Below, piece by piece: positions 1 through 12,300 of a stretch of 64,000 nucleotides of DNA. The stretch's first letter is position 1. Every line of letters starts with the position of its first letter. A program made the position numbers and the translations under genes. The notes under the pieces were generated by a model. It saw nothing but the letters and a program-made list of their open reading frames with translations, was not told the origin of the DNA and made no database searches. The stretch comes from Zhengitettix transpicula (taxonomy: Eukaryota > Arthropoda > Insecta > Orthoptera > Tetrigidae), in NCBI GenBank assembly GCA_037074705.1, contig CM073593.1, forward strand, positions 12,715,001 through 12,779,000, written 5' to 3'.

Positions 1-392
1 AGTTCCTAAGCATCGCAAAGAGCATCAGCGGAATCATACTTACATCACACGACATCCTAGTTAACAAGATCTGGAACGCAGCTAAAGTAATAGTTTTCTT
101 CGTGTGGTTAATGTCAGAGTCCCTCAGGATCGCGGTATTGTGCCTAGCCTGCAGCTACGTCACCACCGAGTATAGACGTACTGGCAATATTCTTGTCTCC
201 ACTTTACTGGACAAAGCACCAGGCGCTCGATCTCGTGAAGAAGACGACTTTTTGGCTCAGGTGTTTATCTGGAATCCTCGGATCAGCTTTACGGCGGCTG
301 GATTCTTCAAAATTGACATGAATCTCCTGTTATCTGTTTTCGGAGCGACTGCCACTTATCTGGTAATCATCGCTCAGATTGTTCTCAAATAG
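1..392 (+). CDS. Gustatory receptor, C-terminal part (enters from left edge)
   Basis: Insect gustatory receptors are seven-helix ligand-gated cation channels of taste and other sensory neurons. The frame is open from base 3 to the stop at 390-392, so the 5' part lies outside the window. Seen: a hydrophobic helix (VIVFFVW...LCLAC) followed by a short loop with TEYRRTGNILVSTLLD, then a hydrophobic last helix beginning FTAAGFFKIDMNLLLSVFGA and closing with ATATYLVIIAQ. The R-T-G-x-I-L element and the TY-x5-Q ending are the family's C-terminal signature. No frameshift is visible in this part. Subfamily and ligand cannot be told from it. A decayed relative lies on the other strand from 2500 down to 1790, so the two form a tail-to-tail pair. 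Confidence 0.85.
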   Translation, partial: FLSIAKSISGIILTSHDILVNKIWNAAKVIVFFVWLMSESLRIAVLCLACSYVTTEYRRTGNILVSTLLDKAPGARSREEDDFLAQVFIWNPRISFTAAGFFKIDMNLLLSVFGATATYLVIIAQIVLK

Positions 393-1789
393 CTTTTCCA
401 ATGAGCAGAACTTAAATTTACTATTGAGGGCAACCAAGTTTTTTTCCTCATTTTACATTTTTTTGATCGACGATATCACTCAAATAATTTTAGAATACTT
501 TAGAAAATTAATAACTTTATATTTTGCGAATTAATCTCTTAGAACGCAACGTAAGTCCATCAAAAATAACCCATTCCTTGGATTCCAATCAAAACTGTCA
601 AAGAAAAAGGTATACGTGCCGTGTCCATCAGAAGTGAATAATATCATCACAGATGATATTTGCCATTTTAAATTAAGTTTTCATTAATATGAAGTAAACC
701 ACCTGTTTAACTTAAAAACAATGAAACCTCGTTCAATACATTATGAACAACTTTTAAATATCAGTTCAACCATCGAAAAATTTAAACCATTCAATACACA
801 TCAATATGCTTTACGTTTACCATGGTTAAACACTACAAAATTTTACATTATAATAATAACTCGTTATTTATTGTATTTAAGTTTGTTTGCAATAAAAATT
901 CTGAAATCCAAACTTTAGAAATATCATAGTTATTCAGATTATATTTATTTCCCCACATTTTTCGTATTGTGGTATATAGTATATTAAATAATGTAATCAA
1001 TTTATCACGTGTTCCTTTAATGAACATTCCTTTATTATGGAAGTCAGCAGAAATGGTATTAATACAAGGTGTCGTCATATAACTACGAATTATGTATCTG
1101 ATTTTTTTTGCACGTATTTGTGTACGAAGGGTAGCCAAAACAGTTTGTGATAGTTTTTAAAAGGTGAACTTTGTTACTAAATTGTTTTAAAATTATATTG
1201 CAAAATAATAATTATTATTAAGTTAAGGAAATATAAATAGCTAACGACTGATGCCAGACTTATAATGTTAAGATCTTCTTGTAATCCCGATTGCGAATGT
1301 AATTAAATTCCAAATTTCTTCTAAAAAAATGGGCATCTTATCCAAAAATTTCACCGACACTCTGTAATTGCACAATAACGAATCAAGCATTTTTTTGAAT
1401 GTAATTCTGCAGAAACCCACAGAAATACAAATCGAATCATTATTAACTTAAAAGTCATTCTCAGCAGTATAAACAACACCTTGCAATAAAATTTGTTACC
1501 GACCGAAAACTCCATAAAAATTGGAAGCAACAGCCCAATTTGAAGATTTATATTTAATATAAACACTAGCAGTCGCTAATCACCCCAAGGTTCTCGAGAC
1601 TTAAAATAAATAAATTACCGTGGGTAAAAATGATATGGCACTGGCCACGTAATTCAAAAATGCATGATATTTCTCTTACGTTTACAGTCTCAAATTAGTT
1701 TCGACTGCTAATAATCACCCTCGCACTAATATTTAAATATACTGTTGTTGATAGAATCAGTAAAGAGTTAAATATACGAGAGTTTCACA
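393..1789. other. AT-rich spacer between the two receptor tails
   Basis: No gene seen. Short open frames at 721-918 (+), 848-1138 (-) and 1351-1566 (-) have low-complexity composition and no recognisable domain. Confidence 0.5.
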
Positions 1790-2500
1790 TTATATTTGCA
1801 GATGAGTTGTCGTAACTTCGGTATTATAACCTGACGAGTGGACACGATTATAAGCTTCTGTTGCTTATTCAAACTTTCACTAAGTATGAGTCGAGAAATT
1901 ATTATTGTGTAAGTATCAGTGGGTTCAAACACGGAGAACATCAGTTTCATATCGATGGTGAAGACCCCTGGAGCGCTGAAACTCATCGGTTTCCTCCATC
2001 CCGTTGTGTGTCGCAAGAAGAAAACCATCTCGGATATGTTTATGGTTGTAGGATGGTCCAGACTTTCTGTGAAAGGATAGTTCCTGTGCGACTGCCAAAA
2101 TGGTGGTGGTCCAACAAGAGCGCCGGATTTTCAATTCTTCAGCGATTAACCAGTAGGAGTCCACTAAAGAAGTTACTCCTGAACTCTAATATCGAACAGT
2201 GAAGTATCTCGTTGCTACACATGATGATGCAATAATATCTGTCCCATCCCGAATAGTAGTGATATCCCGAGGTGGCGATCCACCAACGTCGAGATGTCGT
2301 GAAGAACGATGAGCAGTCTGAATAACTGAGTAATGATGCATTATTTCCCTCCACGTTTGCTGCAGTTTCAATGTTTCCGTTCATATCCGCAATTCTCCAA
2401 CGCATTTTCGAAATTAGCAGCCAGTATTGAGAAATGCCTAATGTGGTTGTAAGGTCCACGCTGAGGAACACGATCAATTCTATGGGCATTTCCTCGGTGT
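1790..2500 (-). pseudogene. Gustatory receptor relic (frameshifted 3' end)
   Basis: Read on the minus strand, about 2085-2060 gives SRTGTILSQKV. After a frame change, 2050-1840 gives a stretch containing MSFSAPGVFTIDMKLMFSVF and DTYTIIISRL. These align with RRTGNILVSTLLD, FTAAGFFKIDMNLLLSVF and ATYLVIIAQ of the receptor at the left edge. The terminal Q of the family signature is R here, and the frame breaks at least once near 2060, so this is called a pseudogene. Upstream minus-strand frames (2371-2186 with KLQQTWREIMHHYSVIQTAH; 2489-2380) have the spacing of an intracellular loop in this family but are much less certain. The sequence from 2514 to 2774 could be a further decayed part. Confidence 0.7.
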
Positions 2501-2800
2501 ATATTATATAGCTTCATATGCATTTTACGACGTTTATTAATATCATGTCCGTTGGATTCATGATTGAAAAACTTCTTTTGTACTGAAAGTGTTTCGATGA
2601 AGGAGTGATGGAGATGTATGCATTATCGGCCACGATGATCTCACGGAAGATTGTTAGGTACCCTCTGAAGAAGGTTAAAGCGTTCGTCTTATGGTTCGTG
2701 ACCATAAGTCCATTCGAAATTTGGACTATGACGCCGTGGGCATATAAAAGCATAGGCCAAAAGCAGCATGGCATGACTAGAGCAATACAAGTGAATATAA

Positions 2801-3333
2801 AATATCTGAACCATAGTAATAACTATGCACTCGTTATTTCATGATATTCACGACACGCCGAAGAGCAGACAGACGAAGTTCACCTACGAGGCGAGGAGCT
2901 TTCACACCACGAAGCGACTCCTATCTATTAATTTGGCCGTTAAAAGCAATTTTTTCATTTATGGATTTTCATTAACTTTAATTCCATTATCAATTCTTAT
3001 TAATCTCATATCGCCCAAAGAACAAATTACTTTAAAATTCAATACCTTAAAATGTTTGTACAACATTGTTTATTGATTAAAAATGCGATGTGTATCTGCT
3101 AAAACTCTGAACATTTTGTTACTACAAACATAGAGCATTTTTTGAAATAATTTTTTTGAATGTTAATTATTACATTGATATAATTGTAAGGCACTGAAAT
3201 ATCCTTAAAATCAGTCGTGGTAATTTCAAGAATTCTAAAATCATTTGAATTATTCATACAACGTTTATTGTAACAGTAGATTTATGGGGACAAATTTATT
3301 ATAATTTACTAATTCTTTAACTATTTTTTAAAA

Positions 3334-3376
<43 letters not shown>

Positions 3377-6300
3377 AAGATACAATAAAGTGGCTTTTTT
3401 AATTATTTAATTTATTACGTTCCAGAGCCAATAAATGTAATATACAACTTCAATATTAATTATTTACCAAATTTACCTGTGAAATTCAATTTAATGTCAT
3501 AATACACTTTTGAAATGTTTAAATAAAATTAAATTTTACTTTATTTTACAATTGATACAAAATTAATGACATTTTCAATTTATCAAATTATAATAGAAAT
3601 TCGTAATATCTAGATACAGGTTTAGAAATGAAAAACCTTATATTATATAAGGACTTAATTGAAAACACACAAGAATATATTTTAATATAAAGTTTACGTA
3701 AATTTTTCTCGCGGGTATTTATTTAAATATATTATGAAACCACAGTTCTTACGGTTCACAGCACAACTCTTCAATTTAACTCACAACAAAATGTCCACAA
3801 TCATAAGCAACAAACTGTAGAATTAAACAATCCTGAAATTTATATTATTAAACATTGGTGTATATTATAATATATTGATACTATGTTAATGTTTAAAAAT
3901 TCTTCCTATTTATTAGATGGCCATACAAATTGCTGAAAGCTGCTCTAGCCAAAATTCAAAATTCAACCATTAAAAAGATTTTTATTAATATAAATTTGAC
4001 CTTAGATGAAAAATTGGAATAATATAAATACAGCAAACTATGCTTTTGTCGTGTTTTAGAAAAGAGGGTTTTTTGTTCGCTTTACAGAGAAACGTCTCAG
4101 GGGGTTTTCTGTAAAAATGTAAATTATATCAGAATATTTTTAAATTTAAATTTATTTCTGTCAGATATACTTTACATTTTATGGGTCATGTTACTGATCG
4201 GTACACAAATTCCTTGTTGTCACCGATAGACAATAATAAATCCTATTGACAAAGCCAAGAAGCACCAATCAAAATCAAAATCAAAAATCTTTAAAAATCG
4301 GAACAATGAGTCAAAGAAAAAATATACCCAAGCCCTAGTGGTAAAAATTGCTTATATGTACAGAACTGTAACCATAACATTAAGAGCCGTGTATATACGT
4401 TTCGTACTTTATGAAAGACGGTTAAACAGGTATTAAAATATTTTGATTTATAATGAAGTTTTACTTGCAGAGATTTTATGCGACGGGGTTTTTATCTAAA
4501 AAGTAACGAGGGATCGCTGCCACTCAAACAATTCACGCTGGTTCTCTTTTGCTTTCTCAGCGTTTAGCCTGTGTTAGCGGTTCGAGGGGAAGCTGAAAAC
4601 ACTTTCTGTGTGTTTTAATTAGAACTAACTCGTCAGAGTGCGGGCGTGCGAGCAGGGCGGCGCAATGTTTCTCATCAACTCCACGCGACGCCTTGGTCCA
4701 CTGACCTCTTGCGCTTACCAGGAGCCTGAGGCCATACGTGGAAATTATCTGCTACTGTCAAACATTCCTTCCACTATGCGAGTATCTTCAATTCGACTCC
4801 AGATCATTTTCTGTCAATATGTAGTTTACTGTATCACTCCCGCAAAGTTTCGTGGAATATTTTGGCACCAATTAAAATAATCTCCGGGACCATTAAACTC
4901 AGCGACGCTTTAGAGAGATTTTATTAAATAATTAGATATTCGAAACCTGTCGTTGATAGGCTTTGAACTGAATGAAACTACACTAAGGATCAACGGCATT
5001 CCTGTAGAACGTTCTAGGGACAACTGGCTGAGCGTCCGACGTTGCCAGAGTATTTATTTATCTTAGACCGAAAATAATTCGTCACTAATCTCTTAACCCC
5101 TCCTCACACAACCACATTCCGACGAGAGCAGAACACAAGTTATCTTCTCTGTTCATCTCAACGACACCGAAAACTCGACACTAATATCGATAATTTTGAA
5201 TCATTTACCCATTTTCACCCCGGTTTACACATGAAGACTGGCAGATCTTCAATTTTACAGCCATGATGAATGTCACTATAGTGTGCTGCAGGTAGGGCGG
5301 TGGCTCAGCTTAAAGGCTTTCTGCGTAGGTGCTATCCCCTCCTCGTGAGCTTCTTCTAGAGCTTGAACAAGTTTGATCTTTGTGGTGTACACGTATGTTC
5401 TCCCCTCCCTCAATCTGCGTAATCCGCCATCGTTCGCGACTACTGCTATAACCAACCAAGCGAAACCTCACATCGGCAAATTTGGCACCAGTCTCAGCGA
5501 TACCATTACCTATTTATTCGACACAAATATCGTTATTTAATATAATCTGACAATTATTAATTATATGTTTCAAACTTTTGAATTGCCTCCCTGTTCCACC
5601 GTCAGCCCTAACTTTGCTAAGTGGATTTTAACTTGAACTAAATCAGCAAATTTCCCGCTATATTAAGTGAATCAAAATATCTCCCACTAATATTAGAGAT
5701 ACAAAATACCCTCATGATCCTTATGACACTCAATAATACTTGAGACCCCGTATAAGAGTATAAAAATAATTTAGACACCATAGAGTCAAAATATTCACCG
5801 TACCTTTAAGAGACCCAATGATAATTCAAAAGTAATACTTTGATAATTCATAATATTTTATATTTATCCAGTTTTCATCTCTCATCGTGTCAGTATATTT
5901 TTTTTTCGCTTGCATTCAGGATTACTTCCTCATCAACATGAGTTGTACTGTTACTCCGTTTTATTGGTTTGGTTATGGCCATGATGCCTAATTTTTTCTA
6001 CTTGCTCTTCCCTTTTTAACAGCATTCTTGAAAGTTGAGAGAATTGGATATTTTGGGAATGTAAATGGTGTTGTTACTGTAGCAGTGGTGATATTTTTTA
6101 TCTGGTGCAACTGGGACTTAAGCTGCATCTGTTGTTCCATTTACATATGTTGTTATTGGTTTCGTGAACACGTGCTGAAGATTGACATCTGATTGGGTGC
6201 TTGTAATAATTGGTATTCTTCAGAAATTTCACTCGGTTCATGATTGAAATGTTTTACTATTATTTTCAAAAACTTATAGCCCGATAACGATGTGAACAGA

Positions 6301-6559
6301 TCGAGAAGTCAAATGTGAAATCAAGTGAGGATATTATGTCAAGTGTCAGCATACTCACGGAAAGATTCAGAGCCTTCTTCATACATCCGTACTGATAAAC
6401 TTCAGCTCATAATGATGTATTCGAAAATTCTTACAGATGCAGTTTTACAAGACTCATCGTATAACACTTTGAATATATTGTAATGATTAAAAACGTGGTC
6501 TTAATTAATAGGAATGATTAACAAAATTATTATGTAACTAAAAATGTATTGTTGATAAT
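2801..6559. other. Non-coding, AT-rich
   Basis: No gene recognised. It holds a TA microsatellite (3337-3373). A less AT-rich stretch at about 4500-5480 contains a short open frame at 4638-4880 with no known domain. Confidence 0.5.
3337..3373. repeat. (TA)n microsatellite
   Basis: Uninterrupted alternating TA, about 18 units. Comparable arrays lie at 23207-23235, 24711-24744, 40012-40029, 41024-41057 and 45369-45400. Confidence 0.95.
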
Positions 6560-7440
6560 TACACATTATAAGCCCTGCTTTGCACGCCGAATTCCATCAA
6601 TTTAACAAACAAATATTTCAATTTTTATTTTATTAATTCGGTGCGTACTATGAAAATACAGCTTTATATTTTTGCAATCAACTACGTCCAATTTCTCTTC
6701 ATTTCAGGGTCACAACTGGGTTTGATAGGAAGAACAAATACAATGAACTAAAATATTAACAATCCAAACTTATTGAAGTTAACGGAATGCAATATTAAAT
6801 ACAAAAAGTAAAAGAAAACGAATGCAAAGAAAAACGCGAACGAATTCTGACTATACCCTTTAATTATCGTTTACAGTCATTCATAATTGTTTTGTACTCA
6901 CGACAGTTCTACTGGTACCAGTTCGGACTCTTGCAGCTTGAAGTCAACACCCACTAAACAGGCCGTTATACACTGATTCTACTCATTAGATTTTGAACAC
7001 ACGGTAGTTGCTCTGGATCTCTGCTATACTGGAACCTGGATCCCCTCACCCTCAGTCAGTTGCCGGACGTAAATCTCCTTGAAGTCTCTCTATGCGAAAA
7101 TTAGTTCAGTTTGTGAAGCAAAACTTCTGCTTCTAAATTGCGATTTTATAAGTCTCTCCGTCAAACTGTTTACGTGCGTTTTATGTAAACTATTATATCT
7201 CGCCGTTGGACTTCCTGGATAGCCCTATTCCTACTTTTAGATTATCAAACTTTACTGTGTTGTATCTCTTGCAGACTCTTTTATGTATCCTTTCTGGACC
7301 CAGGCTCGATGCAGACTTCACGCAGACTGCGTTCCTCTAGGCGCGCGGTCTACAGTCTCCATTGTTAACAAAGAAAGACCCGCTGCGATTGTCGTCTTTA
7401 AGCACCCGTACCGCCAACAATTAAATTATATTAAAAACAA
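6560..7440 (-). repeat. LTR-like repeat, copy 1
   Basis: On the minus strand this segment shares landmarks with six other segments. They are a TGGTACCAG palindrome (here near 6912), a following block ending in GTAAACGATAATTAAAGG (here near 6850-6875, with small differences) and a T/A-rich end. Beyond that end, at 6571-6595, a CGGCG...GGGC string resembles the primer-binding-like site seen next to copies at 40100 and 52500. This fits a solo LTR of a Gypsy-type retrotransposon. No gag or pol frame is adjacent. Boundaries are approximate. Confidence 0.45.
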
Positions 7441-8559
7441 TTAATAGCCTGTTTAATTGGTATTACAATATATTTTCTGCATTCGTCGGTTACATCATCT
7501 ATTTACACATTTTTAAAAGCGACTAATTCACCAAGTCCTTGTAAAACAGCCTAAGAACGTGAAGTACCCACACGAAATTTAACACTCAATGCTCCAAAAT
7601 CGGAAATCTGTTACAAAAATTAACAAGATTTGTATGGTGCGCAAAGCACAGCATTTTAATTTAACTGAACTGGTGGGTGTATTTAAAACATCACGTACCT
7701 AGCTCTCCATTACATTTATTCGTTTGAAGACAGTTCCATTCCTGTCAACCATCAAAGAAAATCTACATTTACATTCCCCTGCTTCCTAGTCACGCTGTTT
7801 TACTCGCAAACATTTGAATCACAGATGTATTCCAGTCTGGATGTGGATGAGTCACGCCGCCTGAGACGGAAAGTGTGCCAAAATGGAATGGACAAGTTGG
7901 ATGAACACATCGGGAGAGGGCAATCGCACCCAATTACGGTCGGCGTCTCCCTGCTTGTTTCCTAATACAACATCCACTCCTGCCTTTTCTTCTTCCTAAG
8001 CCGATCGCATTCCGGTCTGTTTACATTTCGTGTTCTAATTAGAGAAGGCTCGGACGCTGAGCTACAGACATTCCTAGGCCATTAACGGGATCTTAAGCAG
8101 CTAGGACGCATCACGTGGCAGCCCATAAACACATCATCGGCTCAAGTTTTATTTCTTGCTTCGTAGACAAATGGATGCATGAATGGTCTGCATTCAGACA
8201 AATCTTAGGGAGAACGACATACTGCAGACGAGAAAAATATACGCGTATGCCAACAAAATCGAATAAAATATTATTAAAAGAGACAAGTTTCCTGTTCGAT
8301 GCATATTCCACTATTTAACTATACCAATTTTCTAAGATGGTCTTACTTGAGACGGTCTGCCAAATAGACAGGTTTTCAGTTAAAATTTTTGTTTGTAATT
8401 GGCCATTTTTTCTTGTTAATATTAACAATCAGACTTTAATACTGTTCCCTATTTCCACTATTTCAGTTAACTTTCTTAACGAATAAATTTTTCAATCTTG
8501 CTGTATCTTCGGCTTTAACATTGTAACGTGAAACAAAAAGTATGAATAACCATTTAAAC
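7441..8559. other. Non-coding spacer
   Basis: No gene recognised. The two opposed open frames at 8111-8318 mirror each other and have no domain. Confidence 0.45.
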
Positions 8560-8985
8560 CCTTTAGTGCATAGTGTAGCATATATGCAACATAACTTTTA
8601 GTATCACCCCAGAGACAACTGTTGGTTTCTAAGAGAGCTAAATTGTGATGCAGACATGCACTTAAGAAAATGTGAAAATTTTAGCATCCGTGCACAGGTT
8701 AAAACATGCCTAGCTTTCTGTGAGTCAATCCCTTAGGCGAGATTTTTCTGGTCGCCGGTCAACTTCAAAATAATTTTTTTTCTGTGTTTTTTTAAATTTT
8801 GTTTTTCAAGAAAGAAAATTTAAGCGCCATTGTCAGGGTTTTCTCATTTTTTAAAATATAATTATACAATTAATGTGAATTGTTGATAAATCAGACATAA
8901 TTATATCATGAACTAAATTGATTTTGGTCACGTTTGATATTGCTTTCGTTATTTTTTCCGTATGGTATTCAGATAAAGACAGCTT
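8560..8985 (+). repeat. Dispersed repeat B, copy 1
   Basis: Closely similar along most of its length to 37640-38090. Shared blocks include GAGAGCTAAATTG, AGGTTAAAACATGCCT, TAGCTTTCTGTGAGT, TTTTTCAAGAAAG and ATTATTTTTTCCGTAT. The first 190 bases are also present in opposite orientation at 37330-37515. No coding potential seen; probably a non-autonomous element. Confidence 0.75.
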
Positions 8986-9256
8986 AAAAAATTAGTTTAA
9001 AAAGATACAAAAAACCTTCACTAAAAGGATATTACATGACAAGTTTGACACAGTTCATCCGTTCAAGCGGGACCGCTGGTGGCAATGAGCACCCTCAATG
9101 GAAAAGAACTTCAAAGGAACTTATAGTTAATAATAATTCCTCACAGCGTTTACATTGTGATATACGGGCCTAAGGGAAAGCTGTTTTTGGTCATGTCATT
9201 TTCTTTATTATTTATTTAATGAAAAACATTTGAATACTATTTATTTTCTGTTTCAG

Positions 9257-9392
9257 GCTACTCTGGATTAATGGCGGCATAATATATTCTGAAATGAGCT
9301 CTGGGGAAATACAGCTCCTGCGGGATCGCTACGAAGCTCTACAACTACGATGGGATGAGAGACAGGAATTCCTAGGTCGTCTACAGGAGGAT
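9257..9392 (+). CDS. HSF2BP-like gene, exon with probable start codon
   Basis: A TTTCTGTTTCAG acceptor ends at 9256 and a GTAAGA donor starts at 9393. The chosen ATG is 9294; it is followed by 33 complete codons giving a charged helical stretch (QLLRDRYEALQLRWDERQEF, then LGRLQED), so the exon ends in phase 0. The frame is open upstream of the ATG to the acceptor, but those 12 codons are hydrophobic and unlike the rest, so they are taken as untranslated. A four-codon upstream frame (ATG at 9271, TAA at 9280-9282) lies in the leader. An upstream non-coding exon must exist but was not found. The coiled-coil character fits the N-terminal part of HSF2BP, though this region is much shorter than in vertebrates. 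Confidence 0.65.
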
Positions 9393-12300
9393 GTAAGATG
9401 GGCAAACGTGCTGCCTTCAATATTCTACTAGAAATGATAGTCTTGACTACATAATTAGAGCGGAGGTGCTTCTAGTTTTGTATAATCGAATGATCAGAGA
9501 AGAGGGTCTCATACTCTAAAATCAGCAGATAAATATAACACACGATCTACCTCTAAGTCAATGACGATGAAATTAGTTAGGAACTGAGAAATAATAAGGC
9601 TGAACTTACGTAAGAGCAGAGCCGCAGCAGTAAAGTGTTTTAGTCGCAGTTATACTTTGAATATTTCCATGTTCATGCAGATGTATGTTGCTGGGATTGA
9701 GCTTCGACTGACTAAACTAATTCCTATCTACACTCAACCGTTAAAAGTATTAACTCTTATGAACAAAACCGTCTGTTGAAATACTTTCTCCATTATATAT
9801 ACTTGTATCTCACAGCAAACTCCTCTCCCGCTATCGGAAGGGCGCGGGTCAAGTACCCAATGCCCGACCTACCTGATGCAGGTTTTTCTAGGGTTTTCCC
9901 TGCATTTATTTAGGCGAATGCCGGGTAGGATCCTTAAACCATAGCCCGGGGGCCCTAGAAACCCTTGCCTACCTTCCTCTACCCTTCCGCATCCCCTCTT
10001 TCAAATTCCCTTCTATTAAAGGGGAGTTGCCCAATGTGGATCACCCTCATGTAGCCTGTTGCCCTAAGAAAAAAAATGTCTATCCAATGAAATGCTTTCA
10101 ACTACAATTGCTAATCCAACAGAGACGGGGAACCGCTTCCTGCATGTACCGATGTAAAAATATTTGAGTATTGTCGGATTTCGTCAGACCAGTAAATGAG
10201 CATATTCTTACAAGCCCGAAGTAGTCGCGTGAACACAGCCGCATCCCCAATTTCAAATACTTTCCTGTAATATTAAAGCGGAGTTGCCACCACGTTGATT
10301 ACTCTGATGTAGTCTGTCACTCTAAAAAAGGAGCCCTATCTCATGTAGGTTTCAAAGGATTCCGTTTCACCATTCCTAAGAAAAAAGTACAAAAATGCTC
10401 GTGGCGCCTTTAAGATTAAAACTTATAATAAGTGGAGGGTTAATTTTATGTGAACAAATATATAATTTCATTTTTATTGGCTCTAAATTTAATTTATTTA
10501 TAATAAAGGGTTTACACAAATTTAACAGGGTCCTTTTCAATTGCATCCAGTTTTATAAATTTACTCACTTTGAGATAATTCACTTTAACTACATTTAATA
10601 TTCCAATAAATTTATAATACGTTAAAAAGCAAGCCTCAGTGCGATTTTACGAGACTCTGTACATAAACCAAAAAGGAAAAAGGTGGCGTATGTGAGGGCA
10701 TATATGTGTGGCAGAAATCTCGATAATTTGTGTCGCAAACAGAAACACACTTATTCATCTTTTGTAGTCGGCTTCTCCAGGATAACCGGAAAATCTTCAC
10801 AGGAATTTCTGGCAACTTCCTCCTTTACACTTCCTCGTCGGCGTAACAATTCTTAGCATCTCTAGATATATTCTTCTTCCATTGGTCGGGCCTTATTTCC
10901 TTCTCCAAGTGGTACGTTTCATTCCAAGTTGTAGCTATGAACTGTTCTGTCCAAAAATCATCTTTCAAACTCTTACATGTTTTACTCCTACAGTTTCTCG
11001 GTTCCCAGACTTCCTCGTTCTCCGAGTTATAAATAGGAACTGTCCTATTTCCTCGCTTGTCCACCATCCAACTCGACTCTCTTCGTTCCCCACCAGAGAG
11101 TGGAAACCACTTCACGTGTTTTATTTCAGTCAATCAGCCGTTATTTTACTCTTTCGCGGGATTACTTTCGCCTTTTGGATGGGCTGACCTTTGGGTATTT
11201 TGGTCAGAGGCAGGGTTTTCCATAATCCGCCACTTTTGTCTAAAGGCACGGTTTCTCCTTGACACCCCGTCACCTCGGCGCCAAATTTTATGGCCGTAAT
11301 TTCCACCAAGCCACTGCTCGGTTCTTGGTACATAGCAGTTTTCCTCAAATATTAAAAACTAACCTTGGATTAATTTTGGGGGTGTTCTTGCGCACTACAA
11401 ACTCAACTAATTAGTCTCCTCAAAAAATTGTAAATGCCTACGTAGCATTTCTCATTATTTCTCTCTCTGCATTGGATGAGCATAGTGTATAATTTTCAAA
11501 TAAATGAAATTTGAATCTGATAATGGTTCCTGTTTGCATGTCCTGATTAGTACTGAATTATAAACTCAGATATTATTAATTAAAATGGTATATAAAATGT
11601 AAACATAATATATGGCTACATAAGATGTTATCCTCGAATTTGTTAACCTACAATTTTATCAGGTTAACAGAAAATTTTGCTCGCAGGTTCTGCGCCACAT
11701 TCATTACGAAAGATAATTAATGATTGATGAAATACCGGTCTACTAACCGTGAGAGTTTCGCGTGAATTGGTTTCGCATATCAAGCCCAAGTTCAATATTT
11801 AAAGTTACACCATGTCTACAATTCGTTAAATTTTTATGCAAATTTGATGTAAAATTGTTTATATTCTCTCTTTTTGTGCTAAATCTAAAGTGATTTAAAA
11901 TGTATCAGAGCTCCACAAATACCTCAACCAAATTCTTAGTTCATTAGAATTTATTATTACGTATTTAGTATCCGCAGATTGAACCCTTCTTAAAGGGTCG
12001 TTGCTTCCAGACTTTAACCGTTACACCGTAGGGAAACTCCTTCCTTTATTTTTTTCATGAATCACAGACCTTTAGCTCAGTGATCAATCCAGCGAGGTGA
12101 TCGAACCGGTCGAGATGGAAATTCGTGACCTTGATTTCGAGTGGCCGACGTTCTAACCACCGGACCACATCGTCACGTTGAAGCATTGTATCCATTGTCA
12201 TGTCCTGGAAGCGTGTAATGGAGAGATGGTAACATAAATGGCCCGTTTATCGACCACAAAATAATTCGCAACTGAGTTACCTAACGTTTTATATAACGAC

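Noticed and set aside
12060..12175. Possible tRNA gene on the minus strand
   Set aside because: A- and B-box are present but arms do not pair as a cloverleaf by eye, and non-tRNA sequence plus an A-rich tail follows; a SINE fits better.
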